Assembly (NCBI GenBank): GCA_903926385.1
Contig: CAIYIS010000053.1
Span: 18,522 to 82,521, forward strand
DNA length: 64,000 nt
Direction: 5' to 3'
DNA from: an uncultured Bacteroidota bacterium
GTDB taxonomy: Bacteria > Bacteroidota > Bacteroidia > 2-12-FULL-35-15
The translations under genes and the position numbers were made by a program. Below the pieces are notes generated by a model that did not search any database, had not been told where the DNA came from, and saw nothing but the letters and a program-made list of their open reading frames with translations. The first letter of the stretch is position 1, and each line of letters begins with the position of its first letter. This document shows, one piece after another, positions 1 through 8,242 of this stretch.

Positions 1-1
1 T

Positions 2-115
2 TACTACAAATTTTACAAACCCAAAACCACTTACAAAGTGTTTAACGAAGAAGCCCGAGCTCTGGAATGGTTACTCGAAATCAAAAAACATTCGTTACAG
101 GGAGTTCCAAAGTAA
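2..115 (+). CDS. C-terminal end of an upstream protein (partial)
   Basis: An open frame enters from the left edge and stops with TAA at 113-115, leaving 37 residues that end HSLQGVPK. The stretch VFNEEARALEWLLE resembles the last helix of small STAS/SpoIIAA-like Bacteroidota proteins, where a phrase like F-x-x-x-x-x-A-L-x-W-L closes the domain. That resemblance is from memory of the family and is weak. The start lies outside the window, so neither length nor function can be judged. Confidence 0.5.
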   Translation, partial: YYKFYKPKTTYKVFNEEARALEWLLEIKKHSLQGVPK

Positions 116-212
116 AGCAGGTTTACTATCCAAAATAACTTTTCATTTTTATTATATTTATCTTTCAGAGGTAAGTGTTCAACGAAAAAAATATGATGTC
201 TGATTATAATAA

Positions 213-220
213 TCACTACT
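213..220 (+). promoter_or_regulatory. Promoter -7 element for the RecQ-type helicase
   Basis: TACTTTCG is one mismatch from the Bacteroidota -7 consensus TAnnTTTG. The in-frame TTG at 234 lies only 13 bases after it, while the ATG at 246 leaves a normal short leader. This favours the ATG as the start. Confidence 0.5.
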
Positions 221-245
221 TTCGTACTTTCGTTTGTTAATCGCA

Positions 246-2174
246 ATGAATACTATCCACGAAATACTCGAAAAATACTGGGGGCATAAATCGTTTAGAC
301 CTATGCAGGAAGATATCATTCGTTCTGTAATGGAAGGAAATGATACATTGGCATTACTGCCCACCGGTGGAGGTAAATCTGTCTGTTTTCAGGTGCCCGG
401 CTTGGCCAAAGAAGGGATTTGTGTGGTTATTTCTCCTCTTATCGCTTTAATGAAAGATCAGGTGGAAAACCTGACAAAAAAAGGTATAAAAGCTGTTGCT
501 ATAACTTCGGCTATGCACAAACGAGAAATAGATATTGCTCTCGACAATTGTGTGTATGGCCATATTAAATTTCTTTACCTCTCGCCCGAACGCCTCGAAA
601 CCGAAATAGTGAAAGTAAGACTGCAACGGATGAAGATTAATCTGATTGCCATAGACGAATCGCATTGTGTATCGCAGTGGGGATATGATTTCAGGCCGAG
701 TTACCTAAAAATAGCAGCGCTGAAAGAACTGCTTCCCGGTATTCCTTTTTTGGCGCTAACTGCCACCGCTACCAAAATAGTAGTTGAAGATATTCAGGAG
801 AAATTACTGTTTAAAAAGAAAAACGTTTTTCAGATATCCTACGAGAGAAAAAACCTGGCGTATGTGGTGTTGCGCGAAGAAGACAAGCTGGCTCGGTTGG
901 TGAAAATAGCTACCAATGTTAAAGGTACGGGAATAGTGTATGTGCGCAATCGTAAGAAAACTCAGGAAATTGCCGAATATTTGGTGAGCAGCCTCAAGCC
1001 TTCTTTTCAGGGCGAGAAAGTAGCCGATTTTTATCATGCCGGACTGGATGCCCAAACCCGAGATGGAAAGCAAAACGATTGGATTAATAATAAAACAAGA
1101 ATTATTGTTTGTACCAATGCCTTTGGGATGGGAATTGACAAACCCGATGTGAGATTTGTGGTTCATCTGGAAATGCCAGATTCTATTGAAGCTTATTTTC
1201 AGGAAGCCGGAAGAGCCGGAAGAGATGAGCGAAAGGCATTCGCCATTTTGCTGTATAATGCCAGCGACCCTTTCGATTTGCAAAGAAGTATTTTGATGAG
1301 TTATCCTTCGCTCGAAGAGATAAAACAAACGTATCAGGCTTTGGCCAATTTTTATCAAATAGCCACAGGTGCCGGGCTTGGCATTACCTTCGATTTTAAC
1401 ATTACCAAGTTTTGTGAAACGTATAATTTGCAAGTTATAACCGTTTACAATAGTTTAAAATTTATTGCCCGCGAGGGTTACATTTCGCTTACCGATGCGT
1501 TTTATCAGTCTTCGCAGGTAAAAATGGAATTAAAGAAAGATGATTTGTACAAGTTTCAAATTGAAAATTCGCAATACGATGGTTTTATAAAACTCATGCT
1601 CCGCTCCTACCCCGGTTTTTTCGATAATTTTATTAAAATAAACGAATACGACATTGCCCAAAAAGCCCATACCAAAAAGGAATACATAGTAAAACGACTT
1701 GAGTTTTTGCATCAAAATAAAATACTAACGTATATACCCCAAACCGATTTGCCCCAACTTACCTTTACACAGGAACGAGTGGATGCAAAAGATTTAACCT
1801 TAAAAAAGGAAAATTTCGAAATGCTGAAATCGCGTGCTATAGAGCGTATGGAGGCTATTGTGGATTATGCCGAAAGCGACCATTGGTGCAGGAGTCAGCA
1901 TTTGCTGGCCTATTTCGGAGAAACGGATACTTACCGCTGCGACCATTGTGATGTGTGTTTGGAAGAAAATAAAAGAGTGCTTCATACCGATGAATTCGAA
2001 AATATAAGTACTCAAATTAAAGAAATACTAGCCCTTCAACCTTTGGAGTTAAAAGATTTGGCAAGTAAAATTACCGATGCCTCTGACGATAAAATTCTGC
2101 ATACCATACGCTGGATGATAGATAACAAGCAACTTACTCACAATTCGGACAAGAAATTGAGTTTGGTGGTGTAA
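246..2174 (+). CDS. recQ: RecQ-family ATP-dependent DNA helicase
   Basis: A superfamily 2 3'-5' DNA helicase of 642 residues that would unwind forked or recombination DNA in the cytoplasm. The Walker A segment TGGGKSV lies near residue 45. The Walker B/DEAH-type motif reads DESHCVSQWGYDFRPSY, the RecQ signature with its aromatic-rich loop. TATAT and the arginine-rich motif VI (QEAGRAGRD) follow. Near the C-terminus Cys residues (CRSQHLL, then CDHCDVC) form the RecQ zinc-binding module. No HRDC domain is seen in this protein; a separate HRDC protein is encoded at 43.1-43.6 kb. A TTG at 234 would add four residues, but the ATG at 246 fits the promoter better. Bacteroidota often carry more than one RecQ, so this may not be the sole copy. 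Confidence 0.93.
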   Translation: MNTIHEILEKYWGHKSFRPMQEDIIRSVMEGNDTLALLPTGGGKSVCFQVPGLAKEGICVVISPLIALMKDQVENLTKKGIKAVAITSAMHKREIDIALDNCVYGHIKFLYLSPERLETEIVKVRLQRMKINLIAIDESHCVSQWGYDFRPSYLKIAALKELLPGIPFLALTATATKIVVEDIQEKLLFKKKNVFQISYERKNLAYVVLREEDKLARLVKIATNVKGTGIVYVRNRKKTQEIAEYLVSSLKPSFQGEKVADFYHAGLDAQTRDGKQNDWINNKTRIIVCTNAFGMGIDKPDVRFVVHLEMPDSIEAYFQEAGRAGRDERKAFAILLYNASDPFDLQRSILMSYPSLEEIKQTYQALANFYQIATGAGLGITFDFNITKFCETYNLQVITVYNSLKFIAREGYISLTDAFYQSSQVKMELKKDDLYKFQIENSQYDGFIKLMLRSYPGFFDNFIKINEYDIAQKAHTKKEYIVKRLEFLHQNKILTYIPQTDLPQLTFTQERVDAKDLTLKKENFEMLKSRAIERMEAIVDYAESDHWCRSQHLLAYFGETDTYRCDHCDVCLEENKRVLHTDEFENISTQIKEILALQPLELKDLASKITDASDDKILHTIRWMIDNKQLTHNSDKKLSLVV

Positions 2175-2502
2175 TTTTCCTGAAAAAATAAGATTACCCT
2201 TAAAAAATGGCGCAAGCCTATTCCTGAAAAATGGAAACCACCTCCGCTTTAGCGCAAGCCTATTCCTGAAAAATGGAAGCCATCTCCGCTTGAGCGGAAG
2301 CCTATCCTAAATTTTTAGTATAGGCTTAAACTCCGTTTTACCCAAACTCGCTCTTATTATATGCGTTTAAACGAAGGATTTTTCCGGTTGCGTATTTTTT
2401 GGGTTTTGTGGCAAAATGCGTTTTAAAGCGATTTTTTGAAAAAAACGAACAATTTTGGAGAGTGGATTAAGGGCTGAGGCGTTTTCATAAACTAAACTTT
2501 CC
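2175..2502. repeat. Gene-free stretch with a 42-bp tandem repeat
   Basis: Between the helicase and the methyltransferase lies a tandem repeat of 42 bp: copies at 2211-2252 and 2253-2294 plus a 14-base partial to 2308. Each begins CGCAAGCCTATTCCTGAAAA and ends CCGCTT-x-AG, with three substitutions between the two full copies. 42 bp is twice the 21-bp unit of the arrays elsewhere in the window. The remainder (2309-2502) is AT-rich with no ORF or hairpin that I can support. Confidence 0.75.
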
Positions 2503-2510
2503 TATCTTTG
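2503..2510 (+). promoter_or_regulatory. Promoter -7 element, near-leaderless
   Basis: TATCTTTG matches TAnnTTTG exactly and ends only seven bases before the ATG at 2518. Transcription should therefore start at or within a few bases of the start codon. Confidence 0.7.
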
Positions 2511-2517
2511 AAAAATT

Positions 2518-3711
2518 ATGAACGAAGAAATAATACGAGTAATACTAACCAGCGGAAAAGACCATAGTCTTCACCGTTTTCACCCTTGGGTATTTTCGGG
2601 GGCCATCAAAAAATTTACAGGCGAAGTTAAAGAAGGCGATATAGTAGAAGTGTATTCGGCCCAAAACGAGTTTCTCGGCATGGGGCATTATCAGATTGGG
2701 TCTATCGCTGTGCGGATGTTTTCGTTCAAACAGGTGGTTCCCGATTACGAATTCTGGAAAAGTAAAATAAGAGATGCCTATAATTTCCGCACTCAGCTTA
2801 ACCTTACGGATAATGCAGCCACCAACTGTTACCGCCTTTGTTTTGGCGAAGGTGACGGATTGCCCGGTTTTATTATCGATTATTACAACGGAACGGCTGT
2901 TCTGCAGAGTCATTCCATAGGTTTACACCTCATAAAAAATGAGTTTGTGCGGGCTTTGCAGGAAATATACGGTGATAAACTGAATGCCGTGTATGATAAA
3001 AGTGAAGAAACCATGCCCAAACAGGCTCCCATAAAGGCCACCAATGGTTATTTATGGAAACGGGAAAATGCTGCGATAGAAAACATAGCGTTGGAAAACA
3101 ACAATAAATTTTTTGTTGATTGGGAAGGCGGACAAAAAACAGGTTTCTTTCTCGACCAAAGAGAAAATCGTGAATTGCTTGGCAAATATTCAGAAAACAA
3201 AGTGGTGTTGAATACCTTTTGTTATACTGGAGGATTTTCGGTGTATGCAGCTAAAGGTGGTGCCACCGAGGTGCATTCTACTGATATTTCTAAAAAAGCC
3301 ATCGACCTTACCGATAAAAATATTGAACTGAATGAAATTAAAAATCACACCTCTTTTGCGGTAGATACCTTCGATTTTCTAAAGCACAGAGAAAACACTT
3401 ACGATATCATAGTTCTCGATCCACCCGCATTTGCAAAGCATCAAAATGTAAAGCATAATGCTATTATGGGGTACAAACGGCTGAATTATGAGGCCATCAA
3501 ACAAATCAAACCAGGCGGATTTTTGTTTACTTTTTCCTGCTCTCAGGTTGTGGATAACAACACATTTAACTCAACCGTAATGGCAGCGGCCATAGAAGCG
3601 GGACGAAATGTAAGAATTCTTCATCACCTATCTCAACCTCCCGACCATTGCGTAAGTATTTTTCATCCCGAAGGCGAATACCTAAAAGGATTAGTAGTGC
3701 AGGTTGAATAG
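2518..3711 (+). CDS. rlmI: Class I rRNA large-subunit methyltransferase, RlmI-like
   Basis: An S-adenosylmethionine-dependent RNA methyltransferase of 397 residues, the usual length for RlmI-type 23S rRNA cytosine-C5 methyltransferases. An N-terminal PUA-like RNA-binding domain (about residues 5-75, RFHPWVFSGAI) is followed by a Rossmann methyltransferase domain. The SAM-site strand is VLNTFCYTGGFSVYA, the acidic residue lies in STDIS, the substrate motif is DPPAFAKH, and the candidate catalytic Cys lies in FSCSQ. Together these are diagnostic for the RlmI/YccW group. The target base is inferred from the family and is not visible here. The gene is transcribed alone from the strong promoter just upstream. 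Confidence 0.85.
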   Translation: MNEEIIRVILTSGKDHSLHRFHPWVFSGAIKKFTGEVKEGDIVEVYSAQNEFLGMGHYQIGSIAVRMFSFKQVVPDYEFWKSKIRDAYNFRTQLNLTDNAATNCYRLCFGEGDGLPGFIIDYYNGTAVLQSHSIGLHLIKNEFVRALQEIYGDKLNAVYDKSEETMPKQAPIKATNGYLWKRENAAIENIALENNNKFFVDWEGGQKTGFFLDQRENRELLGKYSENKVVLNTFCYTGGFSVYAAKGGATEVHSTDISKKAIDLTDKNIELNEIKNHTSFAVDTFDFLKHRENTYDIIVLDPPAFAKHQNVKHNAIMGYKRLNYEAIKQIKPGGFLFTFSCSQVVDNNTFNSTVMAAAIEAGRNVRILHHLSQPPDHCVSIFHPEGEYLKGLVVQVE

Positions 3712-3763
3712 GTTATTTATTTACAAATCTTCAACAACTATTAAAAAGTATCAATAAAAAACA

Positions 3764-3771
3764 TATTTTTG
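3764..3771 (+). promoter_or_regulatory. Promoter -7 element for the M16 peptidase
   Basis: TATTTTTG matches TAnnTTTG 46 bases before the ATG at 3818. No clear -33 TTG is seen at the usual distance. Confidence 0.4.
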
Positions 3772-3817
3772 AAACTTCTAAAAAACGACAATAGTATAAA
3801 CCAAATAAATTAATAAA

Positions 3818-6673
3818 ATGAAAAGAATAATTACAACTGTTTTGAGTTGCCTTGCATTAGGAATAAGCGTAGCTCAACCGGTATTGATAGAAGAAGTTAA
3901 AGCCGCTGATGGAAAAGCAGTGATTCCTTATTCGAAATACAAACTTGGCAACGGATTAATCGTGCTTTTACACGAAGATCATTCCGACCCTGTGGTGGAT
4001 GTAATGGTTACCTATAAGGTAGGCTCGGCTAGAGAATCGATGGGTAAATCAGGATTTGCTCACTTTTTCGAACACATGATGTTCGAAGGTTCTAAACACC
4101 TTGCAGATAAAGAGCATTTCAAAATGGTTTCTACCGCAGGAGGAGACATGAATGGTTTTACAGAAAGAGACAAAACTACCTATTACGAAACCTTACCGTC
4201 AAACTATTTGGAAATGGGTTTATACCTGGAAAGCGACCGTATGGGCTTTTTGCTGGATTCTCTAACAACTAAAAAATTCGAAATTCAACGTTCTACAGTT
4301 AAAAACGAGAAATCTCAGAATGTAGAAAATCAGCCTTATGCCATAGGTTTTGAAGAAGAAATCAACAAAATTCTTTATCCAGACCGTCACCCTTACAGCT
4401 GGCCGGTTATTGGTTATGTTGACGATTTGAACAGAGCCAATGTGGATGATGTTCGTAATTTCTTCCTTCGCTGGTATGGACCTAACAACGCCATTTTAAG
4501 TTTGTCTGGAGACTTTGTTTCTGCTGATGCAATCAAACTTGTGGATAAATATTTCGGAGATTTGAAACCTTGTCCTGAAGTAAAAAAAATGAGAGTGCCT
4601 TTAAATGTTATTCCTACTGATAAATACACTGCTTATAAAGACAAAATTTATTTGCCATTAAATTTAAGAGTTTACCCTACCGTTCCGCAATATCACCGTG
4701 ACGAAGCTGCACTAGACTTATTAGGAATTATGATGGGAGGTGGAAACAATTCTATTTTCTACAAGAAATTTGTAAAAGATAAAAAAGCTATTCAGGCAGT
4801 AGTTAATCATCAGTCGAACGAACTTGCCGGTGAATTCCAAATTCAGATTATAGCTTATCCTCCAGATGATTTTAATTTGGAAAAACTATTCACTGATTTA
4901 GACGGATTGGTAAAAACCACTATTGATGATTTCGAAAAAACAGAGATTACTGACGATGCATTGCAAAGAGCCAAAGCTCAGGTGGAAACTATGGAATACA
5001 GTGGTATGTCCACAGTATTTGAAGCTAACATGAGAATTGCTACTTGGGAACGATTGTTAGGACATGGTTCTACAATTTCTGATGAAATAGACCGTTATAA
5101 CAGAGTTACCAAAGAAGATATTTCGAGAGTATTTAATAAATACATTAAAGGTTCGGGAGCAGCTATCGTTAACACCTACCCTATTATGGATAATAAAGAC
5201 TCTGTAAAAAGCGTTAATCCACATGCCGGAGAAACTTTTCCTCCTAATCCTGAATATGCAGGTTTGAGTTATTCTCCAAACCCTGATAAATTTGACAGAA
5301 GCGCAAAACCTACCCCTGCTGCCCCTAAAACAGTTAAGGTTCCCGATTATTATTCTTTCAAATTGAATAACGGTTTAAGCGTGGTTGGTATCAACAACAA
5401 CGAAACCCCTCAAATGACTTTGGTTATAACTATTGAAGGAGGTTCGCTTGTGTTACCTCCCGATCAAATTAAGAAAATGGGTATTGCTGAATTTACGGCA
5501 AGCATGCTTAATGAAGGAACTAAAAACTACACCACAGAGCAAGTGAGTGCAGAACTTGAGAAAATTGGAAGTACAATCGAATTTAACGCTGGTAAATCGG
5601 CTACCACAGTTCGAATAGAATGTTTGAAAAAGAATTTAGATGCTACCTTAAAAATTCTTGAAGAGAAATTATTGAATCCGGGATTCAGAGAAGACGATTT
5701 TAAAATTGGCAAAAAACAATACAAAGAAAGTATTGCTAATGAAAAAACAAATGCTCAAACAGTAGCCAATAACCAAATGAGTTTCGCTCTTTACGGAAGT
5801 TCTGTTTTGGGTTTATCTCCTACCTGGAAATCGGTTGATAATATTGAGTTGAAAGATTTGAAAGAGTATTACAATAATTATTACTCCCCTTCTGTATCAA
5901 GTATTGTTGTAGTTGGTGAAGTTGACGAAACAGACTTGAAGAAAAGATTAGAATTTTTGAACAAATGGCAAGCCAAAGAAGTGAAAATCCAATCTATTCC
6001 TGAGCCTGTGCAGCCTACAGAGCAACAGTTTTATGTTTCCGACAAACCATTCGCTCCATCTACTTTTATTATGATGGGTAACACATCTCTTAAATTTGAT
6101 GTAACCGGTGATTACTATAAAAACCAGATTGCTAACTTTACATTAGGAGGAACATTCAATAGCAGATTAAATATGACATTGCGCGAAGAAAAAGGATGGA
6201 CATACGGTATTTATTCCTACTTCAATGGAGGGAAATATAGCGGACGCTACATTATCAGTTCCTCAGTAAAACGTTCAGCTTCGGCTGCCTCCATTATGGA
6301 AATAATCAAGATTTACGGAAATTATGTAACCAATGGAATAACTGACAAGGAACTGGAGTTTACAAAAAACTCATTGTTAAACGAACAGGCATTAAAATAT
6401 GAGTCGCCTTTCGCAAAGGCATCATTTTTGTCAGACGTTGTTCGTTATAACTTAGACAAGGATTATACTGCTAAACAAAATCAGTTATTAAAGAATATCT
6501 CCAAAGACGAAGTGAATCAGCAAATCAAAAAATATTTTGCCCTAAACAAATTAACTACTGTGATAGTTGGCGATAAGGCAATAATAGAAGGACAACTCGA
6601 CAGAGCGATGAAAGATGCTAAGAACAAAGAAATACTTGGCAACGTTAAATTGAAAAAATTGAATATGGATTAA
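3818..6673 (+). CDS. Exported M16 zinc metallopeptidase with two tandem M16 units
   Basis: A 951-residue exported protein starting with a signal peptide (MKRIITTVLSCLALGISVAQ). The first M16 unit carries the inverted zinc motif HFFEH at residues 82-86 and a downstream Glu-rich helix (NEKSQNVENQ) for the third ligand. The second unit starts near residue 510 (FKLNNGLSVVGINN); its equivalent position reads GIAEFTASMLNEGT and lacks HxxEH, so it is the usual catalytically dead partner half. Such pitrilysin-like enzymes degrade peptides in a clam-shell chamber. The location should be periplasmic or outer-membrane associated. The TPR gene that follows may share its transcript, although a hairpin lies between them. 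Confidence 0.9.
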   Translation: MKRIITTVLSCLALGISVAQPVLIEEVKAADGKAVIPYSKYKLGNGLIVLLHEDHSDPVVDVMVTYKVGSARESMGKSGFAHFFEHMMFEGSKHLADKEHFKMVSTAGGDMNGFTERDKTTYYETLPSNYLEMGLYLESDRMGFLLDSLTTKKFEIQRSTVKNEKSQNVENQPYAIGFEEEINKILYPDRHPYSWPVIGYVDDLNRANVDDVRNFFLRWYGPNNAILSLSGDFVSADAIKLVDKYFGDLKPCPEVKKMRVPLNVIPTDKYTAYKDKIYLPLNLRVYPTVPQYHRDEAALDLLGIMMGGGNNSIFYKKFVKDKKAIQAVVNHQSNELAGEFQIQIIAYPPDDFNLEKLFTDLDGLVKTTIDDFEKTEITDDALQRAKAQVETMEYSGMSTVFEANMRIATWERLLGHGSTISDEIDRYNRVTKEDISRVFNKYIKGSGAAIVNTYPIMDNKDSVKSVNPHAGETFPPNPEYAGLSYSPNPDKFDRSAKPTPAAPKTVKVPDYYSFKLNNGLSVVGINNNETPQMTLVITIEGGSLVLPPDQIKKMGIAEFTASMLNEGTKNYTTEQVSAELEKIGSTIEFNAGKSATTVRIECLKKNLDATLKILEEKLLNPGFREDDFKIGKKQYKESIANEKTNAQTVANNQMSFALYGSSVLGLSPTWKSVDNIELKDLKEYYNNYYSPSVSSIVVVGEVDETDLKKRLEFLNKWQAKEVKIQSIPEPVQPTEQQFYVSDKPFAPSTFIMMGNTSLKFDVTGDYYKNQIANFTLGGTFNSRLNMTLREEKGWTYGIYSYFNGGKYSGRYIISSSVKRSASAASIMEIIKIYGNYVTNGITDKELEFTKNSLLNEQALKYESPFAKASFLSDVVRYNLDKDYTAKQNQLLKNISKDEVNQQIKKYFALNKLTTVIVGDKAIIEGQLDRAMKDAKNKEILGNVKLKKLNMD

Positions 6674-6686
6674 TAAACTTCACATT

Positions 6687-6714
6687 CCCCTTCACTGTAA
6701 GAGCAGTGAAGGGG
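6687..6714 (+). terminator. Hairpin between M16 and TPR genes
   Basis: A 10-bp stem (CCCCTTCACT pairing with AGTGAAGGGG) with an 8-base loop lies just after the M16 stop codon. No T-run follows, so it may be a 3'-end stabiliser or a weak terminator rather than a complete one. Confidence 0.5.
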
Positions 6715-6749
6715 GATTATGAAACAAAACAAAACAAAGCACAAAAAAT

Positions 6750-7892
6750 ATGAAATCTACTTTAACAGGCATTTTAATGGTTGCCGCCACATTAGTAAGC
6801 GCGCAAAGTAATCAGGTAACAAACGCAAGTAATGGTTTAAGAAACGATGAACTAGACAAAGCTAAAGTCGCTGCTGATGCCGCCTCAATTCATGAATCTA
6901 CTAAAAGCAGCGCTAAGTTATGGATGTATCGAGGACAGATTTATCAAAGAATTTACGAATCGAAAAAGGAGGAAGTAAAGAAATTGGATGCCGATGCACA
7001 AGAAAAAGCAGTAGAAAGTTTTATTACCTGCCTTAAACTTGATAAGGATAATATTTATAAAGATCAAGTGAAAAACAATATAGTTCAAACATGTGCTTCT
7101 CTAGATTATAAGGTTAAATATTTTGTTGATATTAAAGAATACGGAAAGGCAATTGCCGGACTTGACTTATTGGAGCAAGCATTACCTTATGATTTTGACG
7201 GTGGTTTGAAACGTAACAATATTACAAAAGAAAACCTAATGTTGATGCATTTTAAAGTGTATTCCCGTTCCGGTGATAAAGAAAAAACAAAAGAATTCGC
7301 TGATAAATTAATTGCAATTAAATTTAAAGATGCCTCTATTTATACCAACATGGCAAAAATTTATTTGATTGACAAAGACACTGCAAAAGCACTGAGTTAT
7401 ATCGAAAAAGGGAAACTCATTTTCGAAGATAATATGGAACTTATCAATACAGAAATTAATATTTACCTAGCACAACACAAAACGGATATTTTAAAAACAA
7501 AACTAACAGACGCCATTGCCATTAGTCCGGACAACGAAGTTCTGCATTGCGTTTTAGGAAACCTTTATGTTCAAACTAAAGACAACGAAAATGCCGAAAA
7601 GGAGTTTCAGAAAGCAATAGAAATAAAACCTGACTATGATTTAGCAAACTACAATTTGGGAGTTATTTATTTCAATTCAGGAAACGAATGGGGTGAAAAA
7701 ATTAATGCTCTTCCGATGAATGACACAAAAAAAGCGAAAGAATTTGAGGAAAAGAAAAATGAATTGTATCGCAAGGCAGTTGTTAATTTTGAGAAATCTT
7801 ACGAAATTTCTCCTGATAAAGCTACCAAACAGCGCTTGCGTCAATTATATTTGAAGCTTGGTGAAATGGAGAAAGCTGAAAAATATAAATAG
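6750..7892 (+). CDS. Exported tetratricopeptide-repeat protein
   Basis: A 380-residue protein with an N-terminal signal peptide (ends LVSAQ). Its C-terminal half contains recognisable TPR units, for example NEVLHCVLGNLYVQTKDNENAEKEF and the following unit with AIEIKPDYDLANYNLGVIYF. Earlier repeats are degenerate. TPRs are protein-protein scaffolds, and periplasmic TPR proteins are common in Bacteroidota envelopes. No catalytic motif is seen. It lies 76 bases after the M16 peptidase in the same direction and ends at a strong terminator. The partner is unknown. Confidence 0.8.
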   Translation: MKSTLTGILMVAATLVSAQSNQVTNASNGLRNDELDKAKVAADAASIHESTKSSAKLWMYRGQIYQRIYESKKEEVKKLDADAQEKAVESFITCLKLDKDNIYKDQVKNNIVQTCASLDYKVKYFVDIKEYGKAIAGLDLLEQALPYDFDGGLKRNNITKENLMLMHFKVYSRSGDKEKTKEFADKLIAIKFKDASIYTNMAKIYLIDKDTAKALSYIEKGKLIFEDNMELINTEINIYLAQHKTDILKTKLTDAIAISPDNEVLHCVLGNLYVQTKDNENAEKEFQKAIEIKPDYDLANYNLGVIYFNSGNEWGEKINALPMNDTKKAKEFEEKKNELYRKAVVNFEKSYEISPDKATKQRLRQLYLKLGEMEKAEKYK

Positions 7893-7915
7893 CAATTGCA
7901 ATACACTACAACAAA

Positions 7916-7948
7916 AGCCCTTTTTTGATATCAAAAAAGGGTTTTTTC
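7916..7948 (+). terminator. Rho-independent terminator
   Basis: CCCTTTTTTGA pairs perfectly with TCAAAAAAGGG across a two-base loop, followed by a T-run at 7942-7947. It ends the TPR transcript. Confidence 0.85.
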
Positions 7949-8242
7949 TTTGAGGAGTTTCTAAAATCATTACTCTATTTACCTTATTCAGGCCTTAAAT
8001 AGAATACTGACAATAAACCAATATTCTCTCCTGCTTGCTTAAAATTTTATGGGCGAAATTTATTTTTTATCTAATGCAACCTTTTGCTAAAAAATAGCAT
8101 CTTAAATAAAGAAGGGGAATTATTAAAAGTATTTATATTAACCTTAATGTGTTAATATTTGATAGAATGCAAACTAACAACACTTACTTGTTTTGAATTA
8201 CCTTTGAGCAAAGATGTTTAACAAACCCTAAAATTACTTAAT
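7949..8242. other. AT-rich intergenic region before the cargo gene
   Basis: About 290 bases without a supportable ORF or repeat. The only clear signal is a TAnnTTTG element near the downstream gene. Confidence 0.6.
8199..8206 (+). promoter_or_regulatory. Promoter -7 element for the SprB-like cargo
   Basis: TACCTTTG fits TAnnTTTG exactly, 36 bases before the ATG at 8243. It probably drives both the cargo gene and the PorP/SprF-like gene. Confidence 0.6.

Noticed and set aside
234..245. TTG start for the RecQ-type helicase
   Set aside because: It lies only 13 bases past the -7 element and adds four non-family residues; the ATG at 246 is better placed.
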